From: FEN-1297 sp046705645
GTDB lineage: Bacteria > Bacteroidota > Ignavibacteria > Ignavibacteriales > Ignavibacteriaceae
Assembly: GCA_046705645.1 (NCBI GenBank)
Contig: JBJKQE010000060.1
Coordinates: 17,826-81,825 of the forward strand
Reading direction: 5' to 3'
Length of the DNA: 64,000 nucleotides
This document shows positions 45,631 through 55,286 of the stretch, piece after piece (positions within the stretch are counted from its first letter, which is position 1; each line of letters starts with the position of its first letter). The translations under genes and the position numbers were made by a program. The notes beneath the pieces are model-generated. The model was not told where the DNA came from and did not search any database. It worked only from the letters and a program-made list of their open reading frames with translations.

Positions 45631-46404
45631 TTAAGAAAAACTCACTTTGTTTTCAACAGAATAAAATTTAGAATGGGCAGAATTATTGAATGTCGTTCTA
45701 TAATAAGATTCAAATCCTTCTCTTATTGAACTTATCAAATGTTCATAATCAACTTTCTTACGCGTAATTGAATGCAGGTCCGCGGTATGATTAAGATAAT
45801 ATAAGATTAACCGTCTATCTTCAATAGAAGTTTTAAGATAGTCTATAATCTTTTTATGGTAATTGCCGCATAAAATTGATCCGTGCTGTAAAATTATATT
45901 TCCAAATCTATGTTGGGCACTCCCAACAAGTTTCTGACCGTTAAATTTAAGTTCGCTTTTAGCAGAAACCGCAAAGCAAACATCGCTTCTTTTTTCTTTA
46001 TAATATTCGCGGAAATTCGGCTGAGAATTTTCCAATTCAACACATGATAAACTTTCGTCATAGATATTTAATCCGAGTGCTAAAGCAGAATTAATTTCTT
46101 TATAAATTTTTTGAGGTGATGAATTAGGAACAACCGGCATAACTACCGAGTAAGTTAATTCTTCTGCATGAAGAATTGCTCTTCCGCCGGTCGGCCTTGT
46201 TACTATATCAATATTGTCGTGTTCTGCTTTAATAGCATCAATCACCTCAGTGCTTTGATTTAATCCAAGAGAAATACAATATGGTTCCCATCTGTACACT
46301 CTTAAAAAAGTTTCATCAATTTTACATAACTCTGAAAGATGGATATCAAAAGCCATATTATACCTGCCGGAATTAAACCCGGTATTTATAAAATGCCAGT
46401 TCAT
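45631..46404 (-). CDS. lipoate-protein ligase A family protein
   Basis: A 257-residue biotin/lipoate A/B ligase fold protein. Motifs: YNMAFDIHLSEL, RVYRWEPYCISLG, the lipoyl-binding RPTGGRAILHAEELTYSV and the catalytic lysine region KFNGQKLVGSAQHR. It could attach lipoate to 2-oxoacid dehydrogenases or act as an octanoyltransferase (LipM-like); the two cannot be separated here. The ATG overlaps the lpxA stop (ATGA), so it is translated with the lipid A genes, an odd pairing. Confidence 0.84.
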   Translation of the reverse strand: MNWHFINTGFNSGRYNMAFDIHLSELCKIDETFLRVYRWEPYCISLGLNQSTEVIDAIKAEHDNIDIVTRPTGGRAILHAEELTYSVVMPVVPNSSPQKIYKEINSALALGLNIYDESLSCVELENSQPNFREYYKEKRSDVCFAVSAKSELKFNGQKLVGSAQHRFGNIILQHGSILCGNYHKKIIDYLKTSIEDRRLILYYLNHTADLHSITRKKVDYEHLISSIREGFESYYRTTFNNSAHSKFYSVENKVSFS

Positions 46405-47177
46405 TTACCTATTAATCCACGTTTACTCTTTTCTAAAAAAGCCAGAACATTTTTTACTAAAGGATGATCCCCGAACTCATTTATAATTTTCTCTTTAGCT
46501 TGAGTTAAATTTAAGGATTTATCATAAATATATGAGTAAATTTTTTTTAATGTAAAAATATCTTCGTTTGCAAAGCCTCTTCTTCTTAATCCTATTACAT
46601 TTAAACCCGAATATTTAAGAGGCTCGCTTGCAGCAAGAATATATGGGGGAACATCCTGCACTGCTCTGAATCCTCCGCCCAGCATTGCGTGTTGTCCTAT
46701 AATACAAAATTGATGTACCGGAGTTAATCCTCCTATAATTACAAAATCTTCTATAACAACATGGCCTGCTATCTGAACACCGTTGGCCAATATACAATTA
46801 TTTCCGACGACACAATCATGAGCTACATGAGCATAGGCCATGAGTAAACAATTATTACCTATTCTTGAAAATCCTGTATCATTTGTCCCGCGGTGAAGCG
46901 TTACAAATTCGTGTATTACGGTATCGTCGCCGACATAAAAGAAAGTTTCTTCGCCGCCGAATTTTAAATCTTGCGGTGAATGAGCAATCGATGCGGACTG
47001 ATGAATTTTAACTCTGTTTCCGATGCGTGCACCGTTATAAACTACGGCATGGGGACCTATTATACAGTCATCTCCTATTTTAACATTATCTTCAATAATA
47101 GTATAGGGTAAAATAGTTATGTTATTTCCGAGTTCTGCTTTATTACTGATAATAGCAGTAGAATGAATATTGTTCAT
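46401..47177 (-). CDS. lpxA: UDP-N-acetylglucosamine acyltransferase
   Basis: A 258-residue left-handed parallel beta-helix acyltransferase. The start is the ATG at 47177 (MNNIHSTAIISNKAELG), 10 bases after the LpxC-FabZ stop; the longer frame to a TTG at 47216 overlaps the previous gene. The catalytic His is in MAYAHVAHDCVVGNN, with hexapeptide repeats throughout. LpxA adds a 3-hydroxyacyl chain to UDP-GlcNAc as the first step of lipid A synthesis. Chain-length ruler residues are not evaluated. Confidence 0.93.
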   Translation of the reverse strand: MNNIHSTAIISNKAELGNNITILPYTIIEDNVKIGDDCIIGPHAVVYNGARIGNRVKIHQSASIAHSPQDLKFGGEETFFYVGDDTVIHEFVTLHRGTNDTGFSRIGNNCLLMAYAHVAHDCVVGNNCILANGVQIAGHVVIEDFVIIGGLTPVHQFCIIGQHAMLGGGFRAVQDVPPYILAASEPLKYSGLNVIGLRRRGFANEDIFTLKKIYSYIYDKSLNLTQAKEKIINEFGDHPLVKNVLAFLEKSKRGLIGK

Positions 47178-47187
47178 TATTTTATTT

Positions 47188-48600
47188 TTATGCCCCGTTA
47201 CCTTGTTCTCTATCAACTATAGCAGCCATAAAGTCGGCCTCGGCCACTAAATTATTATTTACGAAAGCCTTTCCGCTCATGACCACTACTTTACTTTTTT
47301 TATTTGTTAATTCGATTTCTATATAAAGCTCGTCACCCGGTACCACAGTCTTTCTGAATTTGGCATTATTTATCTGCATAAACAATACAAGTTTTTCTTC
47401 CGGATTCGGAAAAGAATTAAGAAGCAAGATACCTCCGGTCTGAGCCATAGACTCAATTATTAAAACGCCAGGCATTATCGGGTGGCCGGGAAAATGTCCT
47501 TGGAAAAAAGGTTCATTAACAGTAACCGACTTAACCCCAATAACTTTTTTATCCATTTCAAGATGTATAATTTTATCGACTAATAAAAAAGGATACCGAT
47601 GCGGTAAAATTCTTTGTATTGCTTCTATATCAAAAACGACTCCTTCTTTTTTAACAAATTGATATTTTTTTACGAGTTTTTTCTGCTGATATAATTTTCT
47701 AATCTGTTTTGCAAATTCAACATTTGAACGATGACCCGGTCGCGCAGCCAATATTTGTGCTTTTATCGGAGCACCTATTAATGCAAGATCGCCTAATAAA
47801 TCCAATAGCTTATGACGAACAGGTTCGTTTTTAAATCTCAATTCTTTATTATTTAGAATTCCGTTTTTACCGATTGTAACCTTTTCCTTAATACCCAGCT
47901 TTTTTCTTAATTTTTCTAATTCTTGTTCCTCGGAATTTCTATCGACAATTACAACCGCATTATCTATATCGCCACCTTTAATCAGACCCACATTTGCCAA
48001 CTGTTCTACTTCACTTAAAAAGCAGAATGTTCTAGCAGGAGCAAATTCACTTACAAATTCTTTTTCCAGATCAAACAAACCCGTATGTTGACTTCCTAAT
48101 GCAGGATTTTGATAATCCACCATCACGGTGGCCCGATAACCGTCAAGCGGAAGAGCAACAATATCAACCTGATGCTCTTCATCGTGATACATAACTGTTT
48201 CATCAATTATAAGATAATCCTTAGGTGCATCCTGCTGAACAAAACCAGCTTCCATCAGCTTTTCAACATAAGGCATTGAGCTGCCGTCTACAACCGGCGG
48301 TTCAATTCCATCAAGTTCTATAATTATATTATCTATCTGAAGTCCTACAATTGCTGCAAGAACATGTTCAACAGTATGAACTTTTGCCTCGCCAATACCC
48401 AAGGTTGTACCTCTTGAAACATCTACAACATTATCTGCATTTGCAGGAATTTCCGGATTACCGCCCAGATCAATTCTTACAAATCTGATTCCGTAATTTT
48501 CAGGTGCAGGCTTAAAAGTCATTGTACATGAGGTACCGGTGTGCAAACCGATACCCGACAATGAAACTGCTTTTGCAATTGTTCTTTGTAACTCTAACAT
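47188..48600 (-). CDS. lpxC/fabZ: bifunctional LpxC-FabZ
   Basis: A 470-residue fusion. Residues about 1-305 are LpxC (deacetylase of UDP-3-acyl-GlcNAc) with the zinc ligand motif HTVEHVLAAI and the distal RHKLLDLLGDLALIG (His, Asp) and GHRSNVEFAKQI elements. Residues about 320-470 are FabZ (3-hydroxyacyl-ACP dehydratase) with ILPHRYPFLLVD, GHFPGHPIMPG and ESMAQTGG. Such a fusion is typical of Bacteroidota and Chlorobi-group genomes. ATG at 48600. Confidence 0.95.
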   Translation of the reverse strand: MLELQRTIAKAVSLSGIGLHTGTSCTMTFKPAPENYGIRFVRIDLGGNPEIPANADNVVDVSRGTTLGIGEAKVHTVEHVLAAIVGLQIDNIIIELDGIEPPVVDGSSMPYVEKLMEAGFVQQDAPKDYLIIDETVMYHDEEHQVDIVALPLDGYRATVMVDYQNPALGSQHTGLFDLEKEFVSEFAPARTFCFLSEVEQLANVGLIKGGDIDNAVVIVDRNSEEQELEKLRKKLGIKEKVTIGKNGILNNKELRFKNEPVRHKLLDLLGDLALIGAPIKAQILAARPGHRSNVEFAKQIRKLYQQKKLVKKYQFVKKEGVVFDIEAIQRILPHRYPFLLVDKIIHLEMDKKVIGVKSVTVNEPFFQGHFPGHPIMPGVLIIESMAQTGGILLLNSFPNPEEKLVLFMQINNAKFRKTVVPGDELYIEIELTNKKSKVVVMSGKAFVNNNLVAEADFMAAIVDREQGNGA

Positions 48601-48725
48601 TTATAAATTCCGTATTTTGATTAACTTAAAATTTACTGGAAATAGGTATCCAAAATAGCAAGTTGAGGTATGAAATACAATAAAACAAACGGCCGGAGTG
48701 AGTAATCTCTTATTGATAAAACTTA

Positions 48726-49781
48726 TTAATTTAACTTTTTTAATTTAGACAATTCTTCTTTTAAAACTTTAATCTGGAGTTCAAGATTCTTAATTCTATT
48801 CACATATTCAGGAAAATTTCTTACGTGTGCTTCAAGCTTTAATGCCGTTTTAAATTCTTTTGCCGGAGATCCGAAATACTGACCGGACTTAGGAATTGAT
48901 TTAGATACACCGGATTGAGCTGCGATTATTACATTATCCGCTAATTCAATATGACCGACTAAACCAACCTGTCCTGCCAAGATGCAATTATTACCGACCT
49001 TGGTACTTCCCGATACTCCCGATTGTGAAGAAATTACTGTGTCCTCACCAATAATTACATTATGAGCTATTTGTACAAGGTTATCAACCTTAACCCCCCG
49101 TTTTATAATTGTAGCTCCTAATGCTGCCCGGTCGACTGAAACATTAGACCCCAATTCGACATCATCTTCAATTATAACTATACCAATCTGGGGGATCTTG
49201 TGGTAAACTCCTTTATCGTCGGTGAAAAAGCCAAAACCATCGGAACCGATTACTGTTCCGGGATGGATGATTACTCTCTTCCCAATTATACATTTTTCTC
49301 TTATGCTAACATTCTGAAATAGAAGAGAATTTTCGCCAACCTCAACATCTTCGAGGAGAACGGTATTATGATATATTTTGACATTATCCCCTATTTTACA
49401 GCCGGCAGAAATTACAACATTTTTTCCTAAAGCAACATCCTTTCCCATAACTGCAGAAGGATGTACAAAGGCAGTTGAATCAATTCCTTTTAAAGAAAAT
49501 TCGGGAGTGAAATATTTAATAATAAGCTTTGAGAAGGCTTTATTAGGATCTTTAACTTCAATATAGGTAATGTCATCCCGGGTTTTATTGAAATCCGGTT
49601 TAACTAAAATTGCAGAAGCCTTGGTATCTGAAAAAAATTTTTCATAAGACGACATATATAAGAAAGTCAAATCACCGGGCTTTGCTTCCTCTATTTTAGC
49701 AAGATTATTAATAATAATCTTATCATTACCCGAAATAGTGCCGCCTACATAAGCAGCTGCCTCTGCTAGGTTTATACTCAT
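48726..49781 (-). CDS. lpxD: UDP-3-O-(3-hydroxyacyl)glucosamine N-acyltransferase
   Basis: A 351-residue protein: an N-terminal uridine-binding domain (about 1-100), a left-handed beta-helix (about 105-310) with HPSAVMGKDVALGKNVVI and the catalytic histidine region LVQIAHNVIIGED, and a C-terminal helix. It adds the second acyl chain in lipid A synthesis. Preceded by the two Skp genes (15 bases), as is common near bamA. Confidence 0.95.
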   Translation of the reverse strand: MSINLAEAAAYVGGTISGNDKIIINNLAKIEEAKPGDLTFLYMSSYEKFFSDTKASAILVKPDFNKTRDDITYIEVKDPNKAFSKLIIKYFTPEFSLKGIDSTAFVHPSAVMGKDVALGKNVVISAGCKIGDNVKIYHNTVLLEDVEVGENSLLFQNVSIREKCIIGKRVIIHPGTVIGSDGFGFFTDDKGVYHKIPQIGIVIIEDDVELGSNVSVDRAALGATIIKRGVKVDNLVQIAHNVIIGEDTVISSQSGVSGSTKVGNNCILAGQVGLVGHIELADNVIIAAQSGVSKSIPKSGQYFGSPAKEFKTALKLEAHVRNFPEYVNRIKNLELQIKVLKEELSKLKKLN

Positions 49782-49796
49782 AAATAGTATTTTAAT

Positions 49797-50318
49797 TTAC
49801 TGTTGAATTTTTAATTTATCTAGGACCAGCGACGTAATGTCGAATTTATCTTTTGCATAAAGGAGAACCACCTCATTGCTCCTATCAAATACAAAATCAA
49901 GGTTCTCTTCCTTTGCAACATCCTGAATAGCATTAAAGACTTTATTCTGAACTGGCTTCATCAGTTCTTCCTGCTTTTGAAAAAGCTCTCCGTTCGTACC
50001 GAATTTCTGATCACGATAAGTATTAATTTGGTTATCAAGCTTTTTTATTTCGGTTTCCAGGTCACTTCTCATCTGTTCAGTCATAATAAGCTTTCTTTTG
50101 TCAAAGTCTTCTTCCTTTGTTTTTTTATCTGCCTCCATTTTACTCAGCTCTGTCTGCCATTCGCGTATTAATGCATCGAGCTTTTGATTAGCATCCTGAG
50201 CATCCGGAAGTTTGCTCATAATGGTTTTGGAATCGACAAAACCAATTTTAAGCTGACTATATGAAACGCTCGCAAAGCCGAAAATGAGAATTGAGAGGGA
50301 TAAAATAATTTTTTTCAT
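49797..50318 (-). CDS. skp: OmpH/Skp family periplasmic chaperone (copy 2)
   Basis: A 173-residue protein with a signal peptide (MKKIILSLSILIFGFASVSYSQ), the GFVDSKTIMSKLPDAQ start of the OmpH fold and a long coiled-coil region (KKTKEEDFDKRKLIM...), ending in FVFDRSNEVVLLYAKDKFD. It holds unfolded outer-membrane proteins on the way to BamA. A second related gene lies 200 bases upstream. Confidence 0.9.
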   Translation of the reverse strand: MKKIILSLSILIFGFASVSYSQLKIGFVDSKTIMSKLPDAQDANQKLDALIREWQTELSKMEADKKTKEEDFDKRKLIMTEQMRSDLETEIKKLDNQINTYRDQKFGTNGELFQKQEELMKPVQNKVFNAIQDVAKEENLDFVFDRSNEVVLLYAKDKFDITSLVLDKLKIQQ

Positions 50319-50520
50319 ATCAACTCCATCTTCAAATTTAAATTGATCTTAAAAATAAATTTAAATTGTAACAATAATAAATTATATCCCTCTTTCGCTA
50401 GTGAATATTAAAAAAACATTAATGAAAGTTAAATCGAAATAATTTGATTTATCTCCATCTTGCCCGATAATTATTTCTAATTATTCTGATTAGGAAATTA
50501 GTAAATTCGCTTTAGAAATA

Positions 50521-51048
50521 TTAATAGCCTCCTGTTTTTAATCTATCCAGCACTTTATAAGTAATATCATACTGCGGATCTGCATAAAGGAGTGAAACCT
50601 GGCCGGCTTTATCAAAAATAAATTTCATATTTTCTTTTTTAGCTACATCTTGAATTGCTTTGTAAATCTTATTCTTAACAGGTGTAAAAATTGAATCCTG
50701 CATTTTATAAATTTCACCGGTACCTTGGGCAAATTTTATTTTTCTATAATCTATAATGGCCTGTTCCTGAGCAACTAATTTTTGCTGCTCTGCCAGCTTT
50801 TCTTTATCCTTTAATGTGTTGGCCTTTTTCTGATAATCCGCCAGACCTTTTTGATAATCTGCAGTCATACTATCAAGTTGGGCAGTCCAGGCATTGGTTA
50901 TTGCATCCAAATCACCTTGAGCCTTAATTGCTTCCGGCATTTGATTTAAAATTACCTGAGAGTCAACATAACCTATTTTTTGTGTTTGAGCAAAAAGAAA
51001 ACCTGTTCCCACTAAAAACAAACCGAGAATTAAAAGACGCTTTTTCAC
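50521..51048 (-). CDS. skp: OmpH/Skp family periplasmic chaperone (copy 1)
   Basis: A 175-residue paralogue of the next gene: signal peptide with GLFLVGTGFLFAQ, KIGYVDSQVILNQMPEA, coiled-coil helices and FIFDKAGQVSLLYADPQYD at the end. GTG start at 51048, with GAGG about nine bases upstream. It follows bamA after 33 bases. Tandem Skp copies are common in this phylum. Confidence 0.9.
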   Translation of the reverse strand: MKKRLLILGLFLVGTGFLFAQTQKIGYVDSQVILNQMPEAIKAQGDLDAITNAWTAQLDSMTADYQKGLADYQKKANTLKDKEKLAEQQKLVAQEQAIIDYRKIKFAQGTGEIYKMQDSIFTPVKNKIYKAIQDVAKKENMKFIFDKAGQVSLLYADPQYDITYKVLDRLKTGGY

Positions 51049-51081
51049 TGTTTATACCTCAATAATTATTCTTTTAAAAAA

Positions 51082-53574
51082 TTAAAATCCTTTACCAAAC
51101 TGAAAATGGAATAACCAGGCAGGTGATTGCCCATTAACTAACTTTCTATCAAAACCGTAACCTAAGTCAAAGCCGATAAGACCGATTGGATTAATCAAAA
51201 TTCTGGCACCGACTCCAACTGATCGCCTTAAGTTAAATGGATCAGTATGCTGTAAATCCAGAAATACATTACCTGCCTCTGCAAAAGTCAGTAAATATAT
51301 CGGGACAGGTTCTAATGTAACAGCCACACGAATTTCAGTGGTGTATTTCAAATAAACGTCGCCGCCTCTTGTCGGACCGATTGAACGATCGTCATAACCT
51401 CTTAAAGGAATTGTTGCAATTACTAATCCGTTACCGCCCATAAAAAACCGGTCGAACGGATTGATTCTCAGAATTGTTGCCTGATTCAATTCATGAATAA
51501 AACCAAATTCCGCATCTGTATACCAGGCGACCCTATTTGTATTAAATAATTGTCTATAAAATTCACTTTGAAAATTTATTTTATAATAATCCACATTGCC
51601 GGGGAGGAATGGCCCGCCGGAAATTTGAGCATCCAACTCAATATTTGATCCTATTGAAGGGAAAATAGGATTATCGATATTTCTACGGCTAATAGTGGCG
51701 CCCAAAGTATATTGATGAGTTATACCTTCAACATAATCACCCATCCCATTTATAACATCGTTATATTGATATCTAAACATACCTTGTACATAAAAATAAT
51801 CGTCGGGCCATTTTAATCTTCTTCCAACTTTAACTGAAGCACCGGACTGCCTCATATCGTAATAATATTGCTGTCTTGTATCAAAGATATCGAAGCCGAC
51901 AAGTGTAGGAGTATCCATAAACCAGGGTTCAGTAAAGCCGATATCAAATGTACGATATATGCTGCTAACACCAAACTGCCAATTGAAGCTTAAAATCTGT
52001 CCACCGCCAAGAGTAAAGGGATGATCAATTGCAAAGTTAGATAATGTTATGCCGATAGCTCCGCTAAATCCAAAGCTTCCGCTGTACCCTACGGATGCAT
52101 TCAAATAATCGCTTGATTTTTCCTCTACATTAAAGCCCACATTTACGGTACTGTCGTTTTTAAGCGAAGTACTTATTCCATCCGCACCATAAAGTTTTTC
52201 AACATTAAAATATTTTAGGTTGGCCAATTGCTGAACACTTCTTAACAGCAAACCTCTATTAAAATAATCTCCGGGGATTGTAAAAAGCTCTCTTCGTATT
52301 ACTTTATCTTTAGTTTTGTCATTGCCTTCAATATCAACACGTCCGACTCTAAACTGGTTCTTTTCATCAATTCTTATATTTATATCCATTGAATCTTTGT
52401 GTACCCTTGTTTCGGTTGGTGTAACACTAAACATCAAATAACCGTTATCAAGGTATAATGAAGAAACATCTGTCTGGGCTTTGTTGCCTTTTAAATTTTG
52501 TTCAAACTTTGTATAATCGTACACATCGCCTTTTTTAAAGTCCAGGTGTTCGTTCAGAATCTTATCGGGAATAACAGTATTGCCTTCCCAAGTAATATTT
52601 CTGACAAAATATTGCGGCCCCTCGTATACTTTAATTAATATCGTCAAATCTTTTTTATCGTCCGAATAGATGAGTGAGTCGGAAACAATTTGCGCATCTC
52701 TATAACCGTTTTCCTGATAAAACTTTACAATTGATTTTTTATCCTCTTCAAATTTTTTCGGATCAAATTCAGCGCTGTTCCAAAATTGCCACCAAACCTT
52801 CTCCGAAGTATTATCCATCTGCCCCCTAAGTTTACTTCCGGTAAATGCCTTGTTCCCTTCAAACTCAATTTTTCTAACAACCACTTTCTGGTTTTCCTTA
52901 ATTCTTATCATCAATAAAATTCTATTTTTAATTTTATCAATTAAATTCATATAAGAATTTTCACTGCGGTCATATTTTACGGTATATTCATCCGAGAAGT
53001 CTTTTTCATTTCTCCAAACGACATCTATATTATCTTTCGTAGTATCTGCAGTATAATATATAAAGTGCTCCATCTTAATTTCGGCATTTAAATACCCGTC
53101 CTTATCATACGATTTCATTATGTCGTTTTTTATCCTGGTTTCATCCTGGGGTTTTAATATTTGTCCGCGCTGGAGATCGATTTTATCCTGTATGTCGCTT
53201 GTGCTTAATTCATCGTTGCCTTGTATAACAGCTTTTTCAAATCTCGGATATTCAGCTACCTTTATTAAAAGGAATACCCCAGTACCGACCTGCTTATCGA
53301 TCAATACTTCAACATTGGAAAAGAGATTAAGAGACCATAACTGCTTTATCGCGTTTGCAACAGTTTGGTCAAAAGGAATTTGGATTTCATCGCCGACTTT
53401 TAAGCCGCTGTTTGCAATAATAGTTGCTGCGTCTGCAGTCTGATTTCCTTCAACCGAAATACCTAATATTTTATAGCTGGTAACCGATGTTTGACCATAT
53501 ATAAACGATGTAATAAAAAATAAAGTTATTGGAACTAAATATTTAAACAGTTTCTTTGGGGAGGTTGGAGACAT
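51082..53574 (-). CDS. bamA: outer-membrane protein assembly factor BamA
   Basis: An 830-residue Omp85 protein: signal peptide (YLVPITLFFITSFIYG), five POTRA domains (about 30-450) with repeated GN-type turns such as VVRKIEFEGNKAFTG, FVRNITWEGNTVIPD and FRVGRVDIEGNDKTK, then a 16-strand barrel with the conserved RGYDDRSIGP loop and a C-terminal Phe (FHFQFGKGF). It inserts beta-barrel proteins into the outer membrane. The ATG at 53574 lies 31 bases inside uppS, so the two overlap. Confidence 0.95.
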   Translation of the reverse strand: MSPTSPKKLFKYLVPITLFFITSFIYGQTSVTSYKILGISVEGNQTADAATIIANSGLKVGDEIQIPFDQTVANAIKQLWSLNLFSNVEVLIDKQVGTGVFLLIKVAEYPRFEKAVIQGNDELSTSDIQDKIDLQRGQILKPQDETRIKNDIMKSYDKDGYLNAEIKMEHFIYYTADTTKDNIDVVWRNEKDFSDEYTVKYDRSENSYMNLIDKIKNRILLMIRIKENQKVVVRKIEFEGNKAFTGSKLRGQMDNTSEKVWWQFWNSAEFDPKKFEEDKKSIVKFYQENGYRDAQIVSDSLIYSDDKKDLTILIKVYEGPQYFVRNITWEGNTVIPDKILNEHLDFKKGDVYDYTKFEQNLKGNKAQTDVSSLYLDNGYLMFSVTPTETRVHKDSMDINIRIDEKNQFRVGRVDIEGNDKTKDKVIRRELFTIPGDYFNRGLLLRSVQQLANLKYFNVEKLYGADGISTSLKNDSTVNVGFNVEEKSSDYLNASVGYSGSFGFSGAIGITLSNFAIDHPFTLGGGQILSFNWQFGVSSIYRTFDIGFTEPWFMDTPTLVGFDIFDTRQQYYYDMRQSGASVKVGRRLKWPDDYFYVQGMFRYQYNDVINGMGDYVEGITHQYTLGATISRRNIDNPIFPSIGSNIELDAQISGGPFLPGNVDYYKINFQSEFYRQLFNTNRVAWYTDAEFGFIHELNQATILRINPFDRFFMGGNGLVIATIPLRGYDDRSIGPTRGGDVYLKYTTEIRVAVTLEPVPIYLLTFAEAGNVFLDLQHTDPFNLRRSVGVGARILINPIGLIGFDLGYGFDRKLVNGQSPAWLFHFQFGKGF

Positions 53575-54364
53575 TCTTTAAGCCTTTGTCATTCTTAATT
53601 ATTTGTTCACTTACTCTACCGAACCGGCGTTCCCTTGTTTGGAAGTCTCTTATTGCTTCATATAAATGTTTTCGATTAAAATCGGGCCAATATACGTTCG
53701 AAATAAAAAACTCAGTGTAAGCTATTTGCCATAATAAAAAGTTACTAACTCTAAATTCACCGCTAGTTCTAATTAATAGATCCGGATCCGGGTAGTCTTT
53801 TGTTGTTAAAAATTCCGAAATAATGTTTTCATTAATTTCATTTATTTTTAATTTGCCTTCGTTTGTCTTCTTAGCAATTTTTCTAAAGGCTTCAAGAAGA
53901 TCCCATCTACCGCTGTAACTTATAGCTAAATTCAAAGTCATTCTTTTATTATTTTTAGTTTTTTCAATTGCTTCGTAAAGTTCTTTTTGTACTTCATTCG
54001 GCAGAGAACCGACATCACCAATAGTAGTGAGCCTAATATTATTTTCCATTAATTCATCGCATCTATCTCTAATGCTTCTTAAAAGAAGCCGCATCAAGGT
54101 AGAAACCTCATCTTTAGGTCTTTTCCAGTTTTCCGTTGAAAAAGTATAAAGAGTTAAAAACTTTACTCCAATTTCAGCACAAGCTTCGGTAATTTCTCTT
54201 ACTGTATCTACCCCTCTTTTATGGCCGGCTACTCTTGGAAGACCTCTTTTTCTTGCCCATCTTCCATTTCCATCCATTATTATTGCTATATGAACAGGGA
54301 TATCACCGGAATTTTTCAGCTCTAACTGCAATTTTTCATCGGATATCGATTGAGTTTTACTCAA
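53543..54364 (-). CDS. uppS: isoprenyl transferase (undecaprenyl diphosphate synthase)
   Basis: A protein of about 273 residues. Motifs in order: AIIMDGNGRWARKRG with catalytic Asp, GHKRGVDTVREI, TLYTFSTENWKRP, NLAISYSGRWDL, and DPDLLIRTSGEFRVSNFLLW. Start TTG at 54364, because GAGG is six bases upstream; an upstream TTG at 54376 is less well placed. It makes the C55 carrier lipid for peptidoglycan and LPS synthesis. A TTG-N20-TAATTTTA promoter lies just upstream, and it leads the uppS-bamA-skp-skp-lpxD-lpxC/fabZ-lpxA unit. Confidence 0.94.
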   Translation of the reverse strand: MSKTQSISDEKLQLELKNSGDIPVHIAIIMDGNGRWARKRGLPRVAGHKRGVDTVREITEACAEIGVKFLTLYTFSTENWKRPKDEVSTLMRLLLRSIRDRCDELMENNIRLTTIGDVGSLPNEVQKELYEAIEKTKNNKRMTLNLAISYSGRWDLLEAFRKIAKKTNEGKLKINEINENIISEFLTTKDYPDPDLLIRTSGEFRVSNFLLWQIAYTEFFISNVYWPDFNRKHLYEAIRDFQTRERRFGRVSEQIIKNDKGLKNVSNLPKETV

Positions 54365-54391
54365 ATTCGCCCTCAAAAATGATAAAGCGTG

Positions 54392-54422
54392 TAAAATTAA
54401 CTTTATGACAATTTAATGTCAA
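54392..54422 (-). promoter_or_regulatory. candidate promoter for the uppS-bamA-lpx operon
   Basis: On the minus strand: TTG (54422-54420), 20-base spacer, TAATTTTA (54399-54392), about 28 bases before the chosen uppS start. Confidence 0.5.
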
Positions 54423-54543
54423 GGTAAGTAATAAATAACTTTTTTACTAAAAATTCAATATTATTAGACGTAATTTAATAATAAAAGTTACCTTGAAGTA
54501 TACTTTTAGAAAAGGTAAAAATAAGCGGCAAAATATTAAAACT

Positions 54544-54568
54544 GGAAGCAGCCGGTTTAGCTGCTTCC
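54544..54568 (-). terminator. hairpin terminator of the lexA operon
   Basis: GGAAGCAGC (54544-54552) / GCTGCTTCC (54560-54568), a perfect 9-bp stem and 7-base loop. Minus-strand sequence after it is AGTTTTAATATTTT, a usable U-rich tail. Confidence 0.8.
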
Positions 54569-54575
54569 AAATTAT

Positions 54576-55007
54576 CTAAGAAAAAAGGACCTTCCCCTTT
54601 TCTCTAGATTTTCTCCCCCCCTTAACAGGTTTTTCGTTTATCTGGAATAAACGAATATTCTTTCTTATTTCAGGCTCCAGCATATCTGTAAGAGCTTTTG
54701 CATTTTTAAAATAATTTACGGAAACGCCTATAAAAAGCAATACTCTTTTATTTGTGTACTTTGTCTGCCTGGTTGCCAGAAATTTCAATCTATTAATTAT
54801 CTGCGGATCATTAAGTTCTTCATGAGTTAGAGTAATTCCAATAGCATAATTATTATTATGCTTTGCAACTATATCTACATCGAATTCACCAACCTTGGCC
54901 GGTTCAGGCAAGTAAGTTCCGAATTTCCTGCTGACTGTTAAATATCCGTGTCTCCAAAATTGTTCAACTAATAAATCAACTGTTGTTCTTTTCATAAGAT
55001 CCAGCAT
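54576..55007 (-). CDS. small PD-(D/E)XK-nuclease-like protein in the lexA operon
   Basis: A 143-residue protein. After a helix (VDLLVEQFWRHGYLTV), the stretch VGEFDVDIVAKHNNNYAIGITL has the strand-Asp-x-Asp-strand shape of a PD-(D/E)XK fold, but the usual ExK is not canonical (GITLT), so activity is doubtful. LLFIGVSVNYF and a basic tail (KGGRKSREKGK) follow. I infer a nuclease-like or DNA-binding role from the fold pattern and its place 16 bases after a mini-WYL gene and lexA. No close family recognised. Confidence 0.5.
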   Translation of the reverse strand: MLDLMKRTTVDLLVEQFWRHGYLTVSRKFGTYLPEPAKVGEFDVDIVAKHNNNYAIGITLTHEELNDPQIINRLKFLATRQTKYTNKRVLLFIGVSVNYFKNAKALTDMLEPEIRKNIRLFQINEKPVKGGRKSREKGKVLFS

Positions 55008-55023
55008 AATTACCTCCTAACCT

Positions 55024-55272
55024 TTATACAGCTTTCGAAATTATCGGAATAATGGGCGAAAATTTTTTATTCTCCAATACTTTTATATTCGCAATCTTCT
55101 TAAACTCAAACTTTCTTATCTCGCTGGAATTAAACAATCTTCCGTATATTACTTTTCTACCATTAATTTCTCTTGAGATATAATAAGGATCCAGCATCAC
55201 TTCATTCAGTCCGTATAAAAATCTAATCTTATTACGGTTATGGATAGCGCAAGCAAAAATTTCTGATTTCAT
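55024..55272 (-). CDS. mini WYL-domain-like protein
   Basis: An 82-residue protein from the ATG at 55272, five bases after GGAG; the frame extends to 55299 across the lexA stop. The sequence is essentially one WYL-like unit: AIHNRNKIRFLYGLNEVMLDPYYISREINGRKVIYG then LFNSSEIRKFEFKKIANIKVL. WYL domains bind ligands, often nucleic acid, in phage-defence and DNA-damage regulators. It has no helix-turn-helix of its own. It lies 14 bases downstream of lexA. Confidence 0.6.
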   Translation of the reverse strand: MKSEIFACAIHNRNKIRFLYGLNEVMLDPYYISREINGRKVIYGRLFNSSEIRKFEFKKIANIKVLENKKFSPIIPIISKAV

Positions 55273-55286
55273 AACAGCTCCGGTTT

